A stretch of 59,319 bases of DNA from Candidatus Heimdallarchaeota archaeon LC_2 (GCA_001940725.1 MDVR01000016.1:1-59319); one strand, 5' to 3'; counted from the first letter of the stretch, positions 1 to 10,078 are shown. The notes: generated by a model not told the origin, from the letters alone. Made by a program: numbers and translations.

Positions 1-575
1 GTTTCCTTAGAAAATACATCCAAGAATGAGATAATTGCCTGCACTGTCACTTCTTGCAAAATTACTGGTTCTAGAAATGCTGTTTGATAATTATCTTCTT
101 TACTCAATTCGATTTGAAGAAGATTAGCTATAAATGGAAACATATCCTCCCCATCTTGTAATTTAGATAGTTTTGATTCCACCAAATTATACTTCTCTTC
201 ATTGCTCATGTCAAGACTGATACCAAAATATTGTACGAAAAAGTGAATTATGGGACTAAATGGTGAGGATACTTGATAAGGAAGTGCTCCTGTTTCAAAC
301 CAATAAATTTTGCTTGATAAAGGATCATACTCTTGAAAACTGCGGTGAACTCTATCTTCTAAAAATAAAGAGCTATAGAACTCTGCGACAAGTCGTGATT
401 TTCCAATACCTGCTTCACCTGCAATCCAACAGATACTACCAGTACCTTTTTCAACATTATCTAACATAATGTTAAGAAGGTTTAGTTCTTCTTCTCTTCC
501 AACAAATACTGATTCTCGATCTGTATATTTTTTAGTTTTGTCAGTTGTCTGTTTTTGGTTTAGGATTTTGTAGGT
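1..575. repeat. Left arm of a large inverted repeat (foldback)
   Basis: Positions 1-575 are the reverse complement of 768-1342 (position x pairs with 1343-x) wherever I checked. The loop between the arms is 192 bases. The arm carries an antisense copy of part of the ATPase gene that follows and has no gene of its own. At the junction, GTAGGT (570-575) is also what the conserved Val-Gly codons of the cyclase domain would supply, so a short microhomology may have served the switch. An inverted copy with a short loop at the end of a sequence is the usual form of a multiple-displacement-amplification foldback chimera. A natural palindrome is possible but less likely. Confidence 0.9.
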
Positions 576-3500
576 GAAATAGGTTCTGATTTACGAGTTG
601 AATATACCGCTATGGGTGATGCAATAAATATTGCTTCTCGAATGGAATCGACCGCCGAAACTGGTACAATTCAGGTTACTCAAAATACATTTAAACATAT
701 TTCATATTTATTTGATGTCGAAAAAATTGGTCGAGTGGAAGTAAAAGGAAAATCAGACCCAATTACAACCTACAAAATCCTAAACCAAAAACAGACAACT
801 GACAAAACTAAAAAATATACAGATCGAGAATCAGTATTTGTTGGAAGAGAAGAAGAACTAAACCTTCTTAACATTATGTTAGATAATGTTGAAAAAGGTA
901 CTGGTAGTATCTGTTGGATTGCAGGTGAAGCAGGTATTGGAAAATCACGACTTGTCGCAGAGTTCTATAGCTCTTTATTTTTAGAAGATAGAGTTCACCG
1001 CAGTTTTCAAGAGTATGATCCTTTATCAAGCAAAATTTATTGGTTTGAAACAGGAGCACTTCCTTATCAAGTATCCTCACCATTTAGTCCCATAATTCAC
1101 TTTTTCGTACAATATTTTGGTATCAGTCTTGACATGAGCAATGAAGAGAAGTATAATTTGGTGGAATCAAAACTATCTAAATTACAAGATGGGGAGGATA
1201 TGTTTCCATTTATAGCTAATCTTCTTCAAATCGAATTGAGTAAAGAAGATAATTATCAAACAGCATTTCTAGAACCAGTAATTTTGCAAGAAGTGACAGT
1301 GCAGGCAATTATCTCATTCTTGGATGTATTTTCTAAGGAAACCCCATTAGTCCTTGTATTTGATGATATCCAATGGGCAGATAAATCATCAATTAATTTA
1401 ATGCGAGATCTAGTTAGCCAAGTGAAATCATCCAAAATACTTTTGTTAATTCTATCACGATCACCTCCGGATCCCCATGATCGTTTGTATAAAAAAATTA
1501 TTACTAATTTTCAAGAAAAATTTACTCTAATTGAGATTGGCCATCTATCAGATTTCGGTGCAGCATCACTTATTTCTAATATTTTGAAAGTTGAGAACCT
1601 ACCTGAGAATGTTAGAGACCGAATAATTACTCAAAGTCAGGGAAACCCATTTTATGTTGAGGAATTGGTTCAGTCTTTTATCGAATCCGGTTATTTAGCA
1701 AACGAAAACGGTAAATGGATATTAAAGACCGATGCTTCTAAATTACAAATTCCTGATACTTTGAATAATTTATTGATGACAAGATTAGATCAATTAGACG
1801 AGAAATCAAAAAGAGTTGCTCAATCTGCTTCAGTAATTGGACGTGAATTCCTTTTTCCAATTTTACAGTGTATTAATGATAGAAATGTTGCCCTTGAGGA
1901 AAGTATTAGTACCTTGGAAGATCGTGAGTGGATAATAAATCGATTAGTTGAAACAAAACAATCCTATTTTTTCAGACATGTATTATCCAGAGATGTCGCT
2001 TACAATTCATTATTATTCAAACGAAGAAAAGAGATCCACAATAAGATCGCTGATTGTTTAAGGAAAATCGACGAAACAATGGTCGATGAAATTGGGAGGC
2101 ACTTGTTCGAAGCAGAAGCATTTGATGACGCATTGCCATTTATTGTAAAAGCTGCAGAAATGGCAATAAGTACAAATTCAACCTCAGAAGCAATATCCAT
2201 GTTATCACAAGTTACACAAAATTCAGATAAAATTAAAGATTTTATGGGAATGACTTCTGCATATGTGACATTGGGAACTGCATATGCCGTGCAAGGTGAT
2301 GTAGAGCAATCAACAAAATATTACAGTTCATTACTTGATAAATCAAAAGAAGCCAAAAACCAACATGCAGAGGTTAAGGCCCTGAACAAACTTGCTGAAA
2401 ATGCTCTTTTTATGTCCCATGATCCTACAAAAGCCGATGAATATCTTGTGAAAGCTGAAGAAATCGGTTCATTGATCAATTTTCCAGAAGGATTACTTGA
2501 AACATCAGCTGTAAGGTGTGTAATGCATCAGTCGCTGGGTGAATTTGATAAATCAATGGAATATGAGATTAAAGGTACAAAAATCAGTGATGATCTCAAT
2601 ATTGACTTTGCTAATATTTCGTTCAAATACAATTTAATTGTTTCTTATGTGCTTTCATTAAAACTTGACGGTGCAGAAAAGTTGATTGAAGATTTCCTTG
2701 TTGAATACGAGACAAAAGGAGAAAAATATTATGTAGCCTCGATATATGGCTACCTCTATCCAGCAATCTTAAACTTGAGAGGACAAATTAAAGAAGCAAT
2801 TAAATTTACAAAAAAGGGAATTAAAATCGCAAAAGAAATCAAAGCACCTTTTCCAGAATATCTAGCTTCTCGTTCATTAGGTGAAATTTATAACCACGCA
2901 GGAGAATTTCAGAATGCAGAACATTATTTTGAAATCGCAGCTGAACAATCAACTAAAAATCCTTCATTTGGATTTCTGGCATCATCAAAAATATCGTTGG
3001 CTTCTATTCGTACAATGATTGGCAGAGATGATAATGATCTATTCCAAGAGGGGATAAAAGATATGGAAGGTCGTGGTGCAACATATTGGGGGGCCCGCAG
3101 CTGGGGTGAGATAGGATACTACTATTTCTATGTTCAGAATTTTAAAGAATCAAGGAGATATTTTGATTTATCTTTAACCAAACCCAATGCTCCATTTTAC
3201 CTTTATAAAACATACAATCTGCTTGGGAAGGCAAGACTTTGTATAGCTGAAAAAAAATATGATGAAGCTTTAGGTATAATATCAGAAGCCAATGATTTTT
3301 CGAAGGAATATGGCATTGAATTGTATCATGCTGAGAACAATTTTCTAAGAGCTGTAATTTATTTCCATAATAACCAATTATCGGATGCATTATTGAGTTT
3401 CAATAAATCATATACACAAGCCACAAAATTAAATCTAAAACAATTAACTCTTGAAATATTATCTTTTAAAATCAAGACATACGATTTATTAAAGGATAAT

Positions 3501-3620
3501 GGCTCATTGACTCAATTACGTAAGCAGTTCGATGATCTCTTTGAGGAGATAGCAAATCAATTCGATAGTGAAGATAAAAAAGAGGCCTACATTAGCTCAT
3601 TCTCTATGTTGAAACCTTGA
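576..3620 (+). CDS. Class III nucleotide cyclase-AAA ATPase-TPR signalling protein, 5' truncated
   Basis: The frame is open from the foldback junction, so the true start is lost. The first in-frame Met, at 612, is internal to the domain. The first ~60 residues are the C-terminal end of a class III adenylate/guanylate cyclase domain: GEIGSDLRVEYTAMGD followed by NIASR, which holds the Asn and Arg that contact ribose and phosphate in this family. Next comes an ORC/AAA_16-type ATPase with VGREEEL, Walker A GEAGIGKS and Walker B LVLVFDD. About 500 residues of TPR-like helical repeats follow. Such proteins couple a cyclase to a regulatory NTPase in the cytoplasm. The metal-binding half of the cyclase is missing, so activity cannot be judged. 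Confidence 0.85.
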   Translation, partial: EIGSDLRVEYTAMGDAINIASRMESTAETGTIQVTQNTFKHISYLFDVEKIGRVEVKGKSDPITTYKILNQKQTTDKTKKYTDRESVFVGREEELNLLNIMLDNVEKGTGSICWIAGEAGIGKSRLVAEFYSSLFLEDRVHRSFQEYDPLSSKIYWFETGALPYQVSSPFSPIIHFFVQYFGISLDMSNEEKYNLVESKLSKLQDGEDMFPFIANLLQIELSKEDNYQTAFLEPVILQEVTVQAIISFLDVFSKETPLVLVFDDIQWADKSSINLMRDLVSQVKSSKILLLILSRSPPDPHDRLYKKIITNFQEKFTLIEIGHLSDFGAASLISNILKVENLPENVRDRIITQSQGNPFYVEELVQSFIESGYLANENGKWILKTDASKLQIPDTLNNLLMTRLDQLDEKSKRVAQSASVIGREFLFPILQCINDRNVALEESISTLEDREWIINRLVETKQSYFFRHVLSRDVAYNSLLFKRRKEIHNKIADCLRKIDETMVDEIGRHLFEAEAFDDALPFIVKAAEMAISTNSTSEAISMLSQVTQNSDKIKDFMGMTSAYVTLGTAYAVQGDVEQSTKYYSSLLDKSKEAKNQHAEVKALNKLAENALFMSHDPTKADEYLVKAEEIGSLINFPEGLLETSAVRCVMHQSLGEFDKSMEYEIKGTKISDDLNIDFANISFKYNLIVSYVLSLKLDGAEKLIEDFLVEYETKGEKYYVASIYGYLYPAILNLRGQIKEAIKFTKKGIKIAKEIKAPFPEYLASRSLGEIYNHAGEFQNAEHYFEIAAEQSTKNPSFGFLASSKISLASIRTMIGRDDNDLFQEGIKDMEGRGATYWGARSWGEIGYYYFYVQNFKESRRYFDLSLTKPNAPFYLYKTYNLLGKARLCIAEKKYDEALGIISEANDFSKEYGIELYHAENNFLRAVIYFHNNQLSDALLSFNKSYTQATKLNLKQLTLEILSFKIKTYDLLKDNGSLTQLRKQFDDLFEEIANQFDSEDKKEAYISSFSMLKP
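768..1342. repeat. Right arm of the inverted repeat
   Basis: This is the partner of 1-575. It lies inside the coding frame of the ATPase gene and encodes its Walker A region, so this arm is the native copy and the left arm is the foldback copy. Confidence 0.9.
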
Positions 3621-3752
3621 TCAAAATACTTAAAGAACCGATTTGGTTAAGAAATGTATCGATCGATATGCAATAATCCTATTTAGAAAAAGAATAAAAA
3701 AGTTCTAGATGAATAAATTAAGTTCATATTGGACTCATTTTATTTTTAATAC

Positions 3753-4397
3753 ATGGTATCAAAAAGTCATTCAGTAAAGGAAATTGAAATAGTTCGGAAA
3801 GGCTATGAATCTGTATCAATGAAATATCGAAAGGAAAAAGATCCAGATCAGGATAAAATACCATTATTTAGAGATTTCATGGATCACGAAAATAATAATA
3901 TAATATTGGAATTAGGATGTGGCACTGGTTTTCCAATTGGTAACGCTTTATTGGATGCTGGAAAAAATTATACAGATATTGATCTTTCAGAGAAACAAAT
4001 TCAACTGGCACGTAACGAATTTCCACCATGGAGTAATCATTTTCTAGTTGCCGAGAAGTTAGAATTTTGCAGAAATCAAGGTTCTGAATCATTCACAGGT
4101 GTTGTTTCTATGTTTAGTATTCGGCATCTACCTCGAATTCACCATGCTGAACTCTATGATGAGATATATCGAATTCTCAAACCCGATGGATTATTATTTA
4201 TAGATTGCACAATAGAACCTCATGATGGGGCCACTGATGATTGGACTAATATGGGTACGGATTTGATGTATTGGTCTGGGTTTTCAAAAAAATGGACAAT
4301 GCGGACCTTAGAAGATTTACAATTTAAACTAATATCGACATTCGAGGACATAAAAACTTTTTTGACGAAGAAGAGAAGACATTATTATTACTTTTAG
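3753..4397 (+). CDS. Class I SAM-dependent methyltransferase
   Basis: A 214-residue protein with a Rossmann methyltransferase core. Motif I is ILELGCGTGFPIGNALL (about residues 50-66), followed by DIDLSEKQI for the acidic ribose-binding strand and a post-motif region, IYRILKPDGLLFIDC. It resembles the Methyltransf_11/UbiE-like group that acts on small molecules, but the substrate cannot be predicted. The ATG at 3753 follows an AT-rich stretch with no Shine-Dalgarno, as expected for a leaderless archaeal transcript. It converges on the helicase gene downstream. Confidence 0.8.
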   Translation: MVSKSHSVKEIEIVRKGYESVSMKYRKEKDPDQDKIPLFRDFMDHENNNIILELGCGTGFPIGNALLDAGKNYTDIDLSEKQIQLARNEFPPWSNHFLVAEKLEFCRNQGSESFTGVVSMFSIRHLPRIHHAELYDEIYRILKPDGLLFIDCTIEPHDGATDDWTNMGTDLMYWSGFSKKWTMRTLEDLQFKLISTFEDIKTFLTKKRRHYYYF

Positions 4398-4416
4398 AAA
4401 AATAATTGACTTAAGT

Positions 4417-6849
4417 CTAATATTGGATTAACGAATCTAATGATGTTGTTTTCATTATTTCAAGATCTTTATTAATAGACCAGAATTCACGAATTATTTC
4501 TTCTGGATATTTCTGAGAAGTAATTACCCAGTCCTTTGGGAGAACTTCGGAGTAAAATGAAGTTTCAAATCTTTGACCAATTAACACTACAAATCCTTTA
4601 TCTCTTTCAGATCGGAATACTCTACCAGCTGCTTGAATAACTTTATTCATTCCTGGATTGCGATACGCATATTTAAAACCTTTTTTCCATTTATCTTCAA
4701 AATATTTTTTCCTTAATTCCTGTTCAAAAGTGTATGCTGGAAGACCCGGTCCAATAATAAACACACCAATTGCCATGTCTCCCATAAAATCAACCCCCTC
4801 ACTGAAAATTCCACCATGTACTCCTAACATAAGATATCCTTGCTTATCTTCCTGCAATTTTTTGAGAAAATGTTTCCGTTTCTTTTCACTCATATTTGGC
4901 TCTTGAATGAGTAATCTTGTATCCATAGAATGCTTCCTTAATTTGTCACTGACTGATTTTAAATATTTGAAACTAGGAAAAAAGACAAGGTAATTTCCTT
5001 TTTTGTACTTAATTGATTTTAAAATTAGATTACTAATGTCATCTTCATAGTGACTTCTATCGTGATATTTAGTCGAAATAAAAGGATATGTCATTCTCAG
5101 CTGATTTTCTTTTGGGAAAACTGAACCGTATTCTTCTTTCAGAGCTTCATCTGGAAAGCCAAGCATTTTTTGAAAATATTCTAGAGGGAATAGTGTTGCT
5201 GATTGTGCAATGGCAGAATGAAAACCATTGATTTGTTTAGATAATTTCAGAGCTGCCGATTTACAGAATATTTCTAATGATTTTTCTTCACCTTTGTAAA
5301 GTTGAGAAAATTCAGGGGTTGAACTAACTTTTAAAATGGAATTAAAATAATTAAGCTTTTCTGCAAATTCAATAATTGGGTCTTTTGGACTTGGAATGAT
5401 TTTATGTCTGATAGTAAATTCCCGTACATACTCAAGAACAAATAAATCTAAATCTTTTTGAATTCCAATAGTTATTTTTGGATTGATCTCAACGATTTGA
5501 GTTTTCCATTTACCTCCTTTTTCGATTGTAGAATCGAAATTCGATATATATTTGGAAAGTCGATTAAAGGTAGTGATTCCACTTTTTGTTAATCGATTAG
5601 GCAGTTTCGTTATTCTTAAGTGTCTCTTAGTAAGTATAATATCATCTTGAGATATTGAAGGAGAATAATATTCTATAGCTCTTTGAACCAAATTATGAGC
5701 TTCATCTATAATTACGATAGAGTTGTTATATGGAGCATCAAAAAATCTTCTTAAACGCACTTGAGGATGAAATATATAATTATAATCACCAACTATAATA
5801 TCACAACCAAGAGATGCATCTAAAGATAGCTCGAATGCGCAAATCATTTTTTTATTTGCCTCTCGTTTAATAATTCTTGAATTTAACACATTTTTAGTTA
5901 ATAATATATTAACTGACTTTGATATATCATAATTCAGATAATTTTCCAAATAACGACAAACTGTGGGATCGCAATTGAACTCGACATTATTGCATATTTT
6001 TTCCTTAGCTGTCAAAATGATCGAGTTAAATTTGCCTTTATTCTTAGTCATAATCTTCAGTGATTCCTCATAAATTCTTTGCTGGGTAGTTTTTGAAGTA
6101 GCGATGAAAATTCTTAAATTATTTTGAAGTGCGAATTTTATAGAAGGGTATAATGTGCCAATGGTCTTACCCATTCCTGAAGGTGCACTAATGAGAATAC
6201 AATCTTCTCTTTCAAGAGCTTTGAATGTAAAATTAATTAATTTCTCTTGATTCGGACGATAATTCTCGTAAGGAAAATTTACAGTTTGAAATCGTTTCTT
6301 AGAAATGAGGTTTTCATTTATAATTTTAACATGATAATCGATGATTGATTTTACCTGTTTATTTATGAACTGTACTTGATCTTCAACCTTAATTGGGATA
6401 CTGTGATATTGATCATTTAATATATCATAAATTACCATATTACAAGAAACTTTCTTGTTTCGTAAAATAAATCCATGTGCATACAATTGAAGTTGTTTAA
6501 TATAATCTTTTGCGATCTCATCGTTTGAATTGAATTTAGTAGTAGTTGATTTTATTTCCTCCACGATTACTTCGTCTTTTTCTTCATATACAACATCTGC
6601 TCTACCACTAATTGAAATTATCCACCCTTGACACTTTACGTCATATTTCACCTGGTATTCTGTTTTGAAGTTCTTGTTTATCTTTTTTACTTTGTCCTGA
6701 TATGTTTTATGAGCATCTCTTCCTATTCCAGCTCGAATTCTATTAGAAAGGCCAATAGATCTCTCAACTTCAACCTTATTTTTAGTGGAAATTTGGGCTA
6801 ATTCTCTTATGGAAATCTGTATTTTTTGGGTAGTATGATTAATTTTCAA
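4417..6849 (-). CDS. PD-(D/E)XK nuclease fused to an XPD/DinG-type Fe-S helicase
   Basis: An 810-residue fusion. Residues ~1-170 look like a Cas4/RecB nuclease: His47, Asp85 in GRAD, Glu98-x-Lys100 and QLQLY at 119-123. Residues ~205-810 are a superfamily 2 helicase: Walker A SAPSGMGKT (231-239), DEAH (392-395) and motif VI QAAGRVFRSER. Four cysteines (296, 303, 308, 347) sit where XPD and DinG hold a 4Fe-4S cluster, and the flank CAFELSLD is typical of XPD. It should unwind 5'-3' and could cut DNA. All catalytic residues appear present. A role in DNA repair is inferred from the family. It stands alone, convergent with the methyltransferase. Confidence 0.88.
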   Translation of the reverse strand: MKINHTTQKIQISIRELAQISTKNKVEVERSIGLSNRIRAGIGRDAHKTYQDKVKKINKNFKTEYQVKYDVKCQGWIISISGRADVVYEEKDEVIVEEIKSTTTKFNSNDEIAKDYIKQLQLYAHGFILRNKKVSCNMVIYDILNDQYHSIPIKVEDQVQFINKQVKSIIDYHVKIINENLISKKRFQTVNFPYENYRPNQEKLINFTFKALEREDCILISAPSGMGKTIGTLYPSIKFALQNNLRIFIATSKTTQQRIYEESLKIMTKNKGKFNSIILTAKEKICNNVEFNCDPTVCRYLENYLNYDISKSVNILLTKNVLNSRIIKREANKKMICAFELSLDASLGCDIIVGDYNYIFHPQVRLRRFFDAPYNNSIVIIDEAHNLVQRAIEYYSPSISQDDIILTKRHLRITKLPNRLTKSGITTFNRLSKYISNFDSTIEKGGKWKTQIVEINPKITIGIQKDLDLFVLEYVREFTIRHKIIPSPKDPIIEFAEKLNYFNSILKVSSTPEFSQLYKGEEKSLEIFCKSAALKLSKQINGFHSAIAQSATLFPLEYFQKMLGFPDEALKEEYGSVFPKENQLRMTYPFISTKYHDRSHYEDDISNLILKSIKYKKGNYLVFFPSFKYLKSVSDKLRKHSMDTRLLIQEPNMSEKKRKHFLKKLQEDKQGYLMLGVHGGIFSEGVDFMGDMAIGVFIIGPGLPAYTFEQELRKKYFEDKWKKGFKYAYRNPGMNKVIQAAGRVFRSERDKGFVVLIGQRFETSFYSEVLPKDWVITSQKYPEEIIREFWSINKDLEIMKTTSLDSLIQY

Positions 6850-7114
6850 ATATAATATTAGCCCCTTTAGACAAAAACTGATCTATCTTAGATAATTACC
6901 GATTCTATGTATAAAAGATTGATAGACCCATTTAAAACTAAAATCAGAGAAATATATAATTTTATAAATTAATCATTATCATAAGTACTCATATTGCGAT
7001 GTACTATGTAAATTTACCAAATTTGTACAAAATATTGTTGGTATATAACTCTCCTATTACATTATTTACTTCTGAAGTGGCAATAATTAAATAAACCAAA
7101 CAAAAATTAAGTTT

Positions 7115-7360
7115 GTGAAAGCAGTAGTAATGCATAAACATGGTTTTGCTGATGAATTGGTTATTGGGAAACAATTATCAATACTTGGATCAACTATGCC
7201 CTCAGATGGAGAATTTCATGAAGCGATGATATTATTTTATGAAAGTAAAGTCAATGCTGTTATTGATAGAGTATATACTATGGATAATATCCAAGAAGCT
7301 CATAAAAGAATGGAATCAGGGGATCATATAGGGAAAATAGTCGTAAAGATTTCAGATTGA
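7115..7360 (+). pseudogene. Zinc-type alcohol dehydrogenase relic, middle deleted
   Basis: The first ~18 residues (GTG start, MKAVVMHKHGFADELVIG) match the N-terminus of medium-chain dehydrogenases/quinone reductases. The remainder, from KQLSILGST through AHKRMESGDHIGKIVVKI, matches the last ~60 residues of the same family. The catalytic zinc ligands and the whole nucleotide-binding fold between them, roughly 250 residues of a ~330-residue enzyme, are absent. The reading frame is kept across the join near 7165. It cannot be an active dehydrogenase. The deletion may be real or may be an assembly or amplification deletion. Confidence 0.75.
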
Positions 7361-7375
7361 ATAGGTGAACATATT

Positions 7376-8098
7376 ATGTCAAATTTAATGTTTGAAAAGA
7401 TATTGAATGATACAACCAACGGTTCAACGGATATTTTATTTAAATTCCTTGAATTTGTTCGAAAAGTTAATCCAAAAATGGATGAATTATTAGTATACAT
7501 CGATGATCTGAACAAGAAATATTACGAAATGTTAGTAATCCGTAATGGGTCCCAAAGATTGTTTGAATATTCTAAAAAATTTAATAATATCCCTGAAGCA
7601 GCTTTAATACTTCAAAATGAGATAACTGCTTATAATTTTCAAATCTTAAAAAATCTTCAAGATCAAATTGATACCTTCTACGATAAAGTTAGTTTGACAA
7701 TTTCAAATAGTTTAACACTTCAATTTGTGCTTCAAGACTTAGATTTCAAAGAAATATACATAATGCGGTCGATGCCAGGTGGAGAGGGTATCTATCTTTT
7801 TGATAAGATTCCTAATTCACATTTAATAGAAGATGAGCGAGCTGCATCTTTAATTCGATCCGGTGTCGTGGATCTTGTTCTAATGGGCTGTGACGGGTTC
7901 AAACCAAATCATAGTTTCATAAATAAAATTGGATCGGGTGAATTATGTGATGCGGCAGAAGAATTTGATATTCCGGTTTATATTTTGACTAATAGCCTAA
8001 AGGAGACCGTAAAACTCCCGAAAATCAAATCCAATCTTTTTGAAGAAGTACCCTTAACCTCAAATATTCGGGTAATAACAGATTCTCCTCAAATTTGA
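7376..8098 (+). CDS. eIF2B alpha/beta/delta-like protein
   Basis: A 240-residue protein whose C-terminal half carries the family signature: LVLMGCDGF, then INKIGSGELCDAA and IPVYIL, corresponding to the GAD...NKIG...PFYV region. Members are eIF2B regulatory subunits, ribose-1,5-bisphosphate isomerase and methylthioribose-1-phosphate isomerase. The Asp in GCD is kept. The protein is shorter than the usual ~300 residues, and I do not see the Cys-containing motif of the isomerases in its N-terminal half. A regulatory or divergent role is therefore as likely as catalysis. It starts 15 bases after the dehydrogenase relic. Confidence 0.75.
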   Translation: MSNLMFEKILNDTTNGSTDILFKFLEFVRKVNPKMDELLVYIDDLNKKYYEMLVIRNGSQRLFEYSKKFNNIPEAALILQNEITAYNFQILKNLQDQIDTFYDKVSLTISNSLTLQFVLQDLDFKEIYIMRSMPGGEGIYLFDKIPNSHLIEDERAASLIRSGVVDLVLMGCDGFKPNHSFINKIGSGELCDAAEEFDIPVYILTNSLKETVKLPKIKSNLFEEVPLTSNIRVITDSPQI

Positions 8099-8217
8099 AA
8101 TGTACAAAATAATTCAGTTTACATGACTAATTAATTTTCATTTTTATTTGAGTGATCAATTTTTTTGTTTAAATCACTAACAGAAAGGTTTTTCTTGAAA
8201 ATCCAGTTAAAAACATA

Positions 8218-9408
8218 ATGAGTACAGAAAATGCTGAGAAAACTTCTCTTTCTTCTAAAGAGTATATATTATTTTTAGTAAGCACATTACCTGTTATGGC
8301 TGGGGCAACAATTGCACCCGCCCTGCCTGAAATTGCAAAAGCTTTTCCTGATGAATCCGAATTGTCAATTCAATTGATTTTAACTATTACTGCACTTTTT
8401 ACTGCAATTGGGTCATTATTTGTTGGTAACATAATCGATAAATTTGGAAGACGAAGACCTTATATAATTTCAATAATTCTATATGGAGTTTCGGGGAGTT
8501 CGGGTTTATACTTAAACTCGGTTGGTGCTATCTTAGTAAGTAGAGCAATTCTTGGAATTGCTGTAGCAGGTGTAATGACCATTAGTATCACACTTGTTGG
8601 TGACTATTATTCTGGTGAATTCAGAAATAAAATTGTTGGTTTACAAGCTAGTTTCATGACATTTGGAGGGGTTATTTTTATTTTCTTTGGAGGGGTACTG
8701 GCTGAAATTGATTGGCATTTACCATTTGCAATTTATTTAATTTCATTTATTTTTATGATTGGGGTCATTTTAAGGTTAGATGAACCTAAACGACTTTTAG
8801 AAATATCTACAGTAAATGCAGTTTCGGAGCATGAACATTCGATTAAGGCACATAAAGGCGTTTTGTTGTTTGCCTATTCTCTTGGTTTTATTACAGTTAT
8901 GCTATTTTATTTTATCATTATATTTCTCCCATTTTATTTGGAAGAAAAGTTCAACAAATCACCTACTGATATTGGACTAGCATTGTCAATCAATTCATTA
9001 TTTGCAGGTATTGCATCTTTGACCTATAAAAGATTAAAATCCAAATATCACTACCATGCTTTATTTGGATTACTTTTTATTTTTATGACACTTGGAAGTC
9101 TGATAATCTCTGTTGCCTCTAGTTTTGAAGTATTATTATTAGGGTTAGTTACATTTGGAGTGGGTATTGGAATGTTCATTCCAAGCATCAATAGTTGGTT
9201 ATTTGGACAAACCCATGCTCCAATTAGAGGGAGAATAATTGGTGGATTTACTGCTTTCTTATTCTTGGGTCAATTCATATCACCCATTGTGGGTAATGCA
9301 ATTTTGGAAATAACCAATGTACCTGGTTTATTGAGATTCGCAGCACTTATTTACATGGTATTTGCAATTTCATTCTTTGTGACTGCGTATTTTAAAGATA
9401 AAACCTAA
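8218..9408 (+). CDS. Major facilitator superfamily transporter
   Basis: A 396-residue integral membrane protein with about 12 hydrophobic segments. The MFS signature GNIIDKFGRRRPYI lies between helices 2 and 3, and a charged central loop (~residues 190-215) separates the two six-helix halves. The family exchanges small solutes, often drugs or sugars, using ion gradients. The substrate cannot be inferred. It stands alone on the plus strand and is followed by the convergent dehydratase small-subunit gene. Confidence 0.85.
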   Translation: MSTENAEKTSLSSKEYILFLVSTLPVMAGATIAPALPEIAKAFPDESELSIQLILTITALFTAIGSLFVGNIIDKFGRRRPYIISIILYGVSGSSGLYLNSVGAILVSRAILGIAVAGVMTISITLVGDYYSGEFRNKIVGLQASFMTFGGVIFIFFGGVLAEIDWHLPFAIYLISFIFMIGVILRLDEPKRLLEISTVNAVSEHEHSIKAHKGVLLFAYSLGFITVMLFYFIIIFLPFYLEEKFNKSPTDIGLALSINSLFAGIASLTYKRLKSKYHYHALFGLLFIFMTLGSLIISVASSFEVLLLGLVTFGVGIGMFIPSINSWLFGQTHAPIRGRIIGGFTAFLFLGQFISPIVGNAILEITNVPGLLRFAALIYMVFAISFFVTAYFKDKT

Positions 9409-9481
9409 ATGATGATTTTTAATTATTCCTTGTAGTTTGTAAATATTTGCAGAAGCAAGAAATTGGATTTTGAATAATAGA

Positions 9482-10015
9482 TTATTGATCTAGTTTGTTT
9501 TCTTTCACATATTCCTGCAGTTCAGGAATTAATCCGCCTTTTTCTAGTTTATTCAATAAAAATGGTTCAAGTTTATTTCCTTGTATTGTCTTACCCGTTG
9601 ATATAATTGTAACAATTCCATTTTGTAAATTGACTTTAATTTCTTCTCCCTCCGTCACTTCTTTTGTAATTCCAGGAACTTCTAAGAGAGGTAAGCCAAC
9701 GTTGATACAATTACGGAAGAATATCGTTGCAAAACTTTCTGCAACAACTGCCTTAACACCTGCATAGCGTATTGCATCAGGTGCCTGTTCTCTTGAGGAT
9801 CCACTTCCAAAATCAATTCCACCAACAAATATTGTTTCACCTTGATCTTGGATCTCTTGCCAAGTTGTTGGTCTCTCTGCTGCCATTACATATTTACAAT
9901 AGATATTTGGATCTGAGTCTTCAAGATATTGACTTGGAATAATAATATCGGTATTCATGAAATCACCAAAAACTAGAGTTTTCCCAATCAAATTACTAAG
10001 ATCAACATCTGACAT
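9482..10015 (-). CDS. leuD: 3-isopropylmalate/homoaconitate-type dehydratase small subunit
   Basis: A 177-residue swivel-domain subunit. It begins with GKTLVFGDFMNTDIIIPSQY and carries IDFGSGSSREQAP, the aconitase-family loop with the catalytic Ser and substrate-binding Arg. It pairs with the large subunit at 12168-13442 to form the hydro-lyase that isomerises isopropylmalate in leucine synthesis, or a related homologue such as homoaconitate. No other leucine or lysine gene is present to decide. The two subunit genes share a strand but are separated by two unrelated genes on opposite strands, which is unusual for this pair. Confidence 0.88.
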   Translation of the reverse strand: MSDVDLSNLIGKTLVFGDFMNTDIIIPSQYLEDSDPNIYCKYVMAAERPTTWQEIQDQGETIFVGGIDFGSGSSREQAPDAIRYAGVKAVVAESFATIFFRNCINVGLPLLEVPGITKEVTEGEEIKVNLQNGIVTIISTGKTIQGNKLEPFLLNKLEKGGLIPELQEYVKENKLDQ

Positions 10016-10078
10016 TCTATTTGGTCATTAAAATATTTAATTCTTAAAAATGAAGGAACTTGTCATTACGAAATTTAT

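Noticed and set aside
260..469. 69-residue open frame at the left end
   Set aside because: It is the antisense shadow of the ATPase gene inside the foldback arm and has an exact twin at 874-1083 on the other strand.
4417..6849. CRISPR-Cas system (because of the Cas4-like domain)
   Set aside because: No Cas1, Cas2, effector genes or repeats are present; the nuclease is fused to a repair-type helicase.
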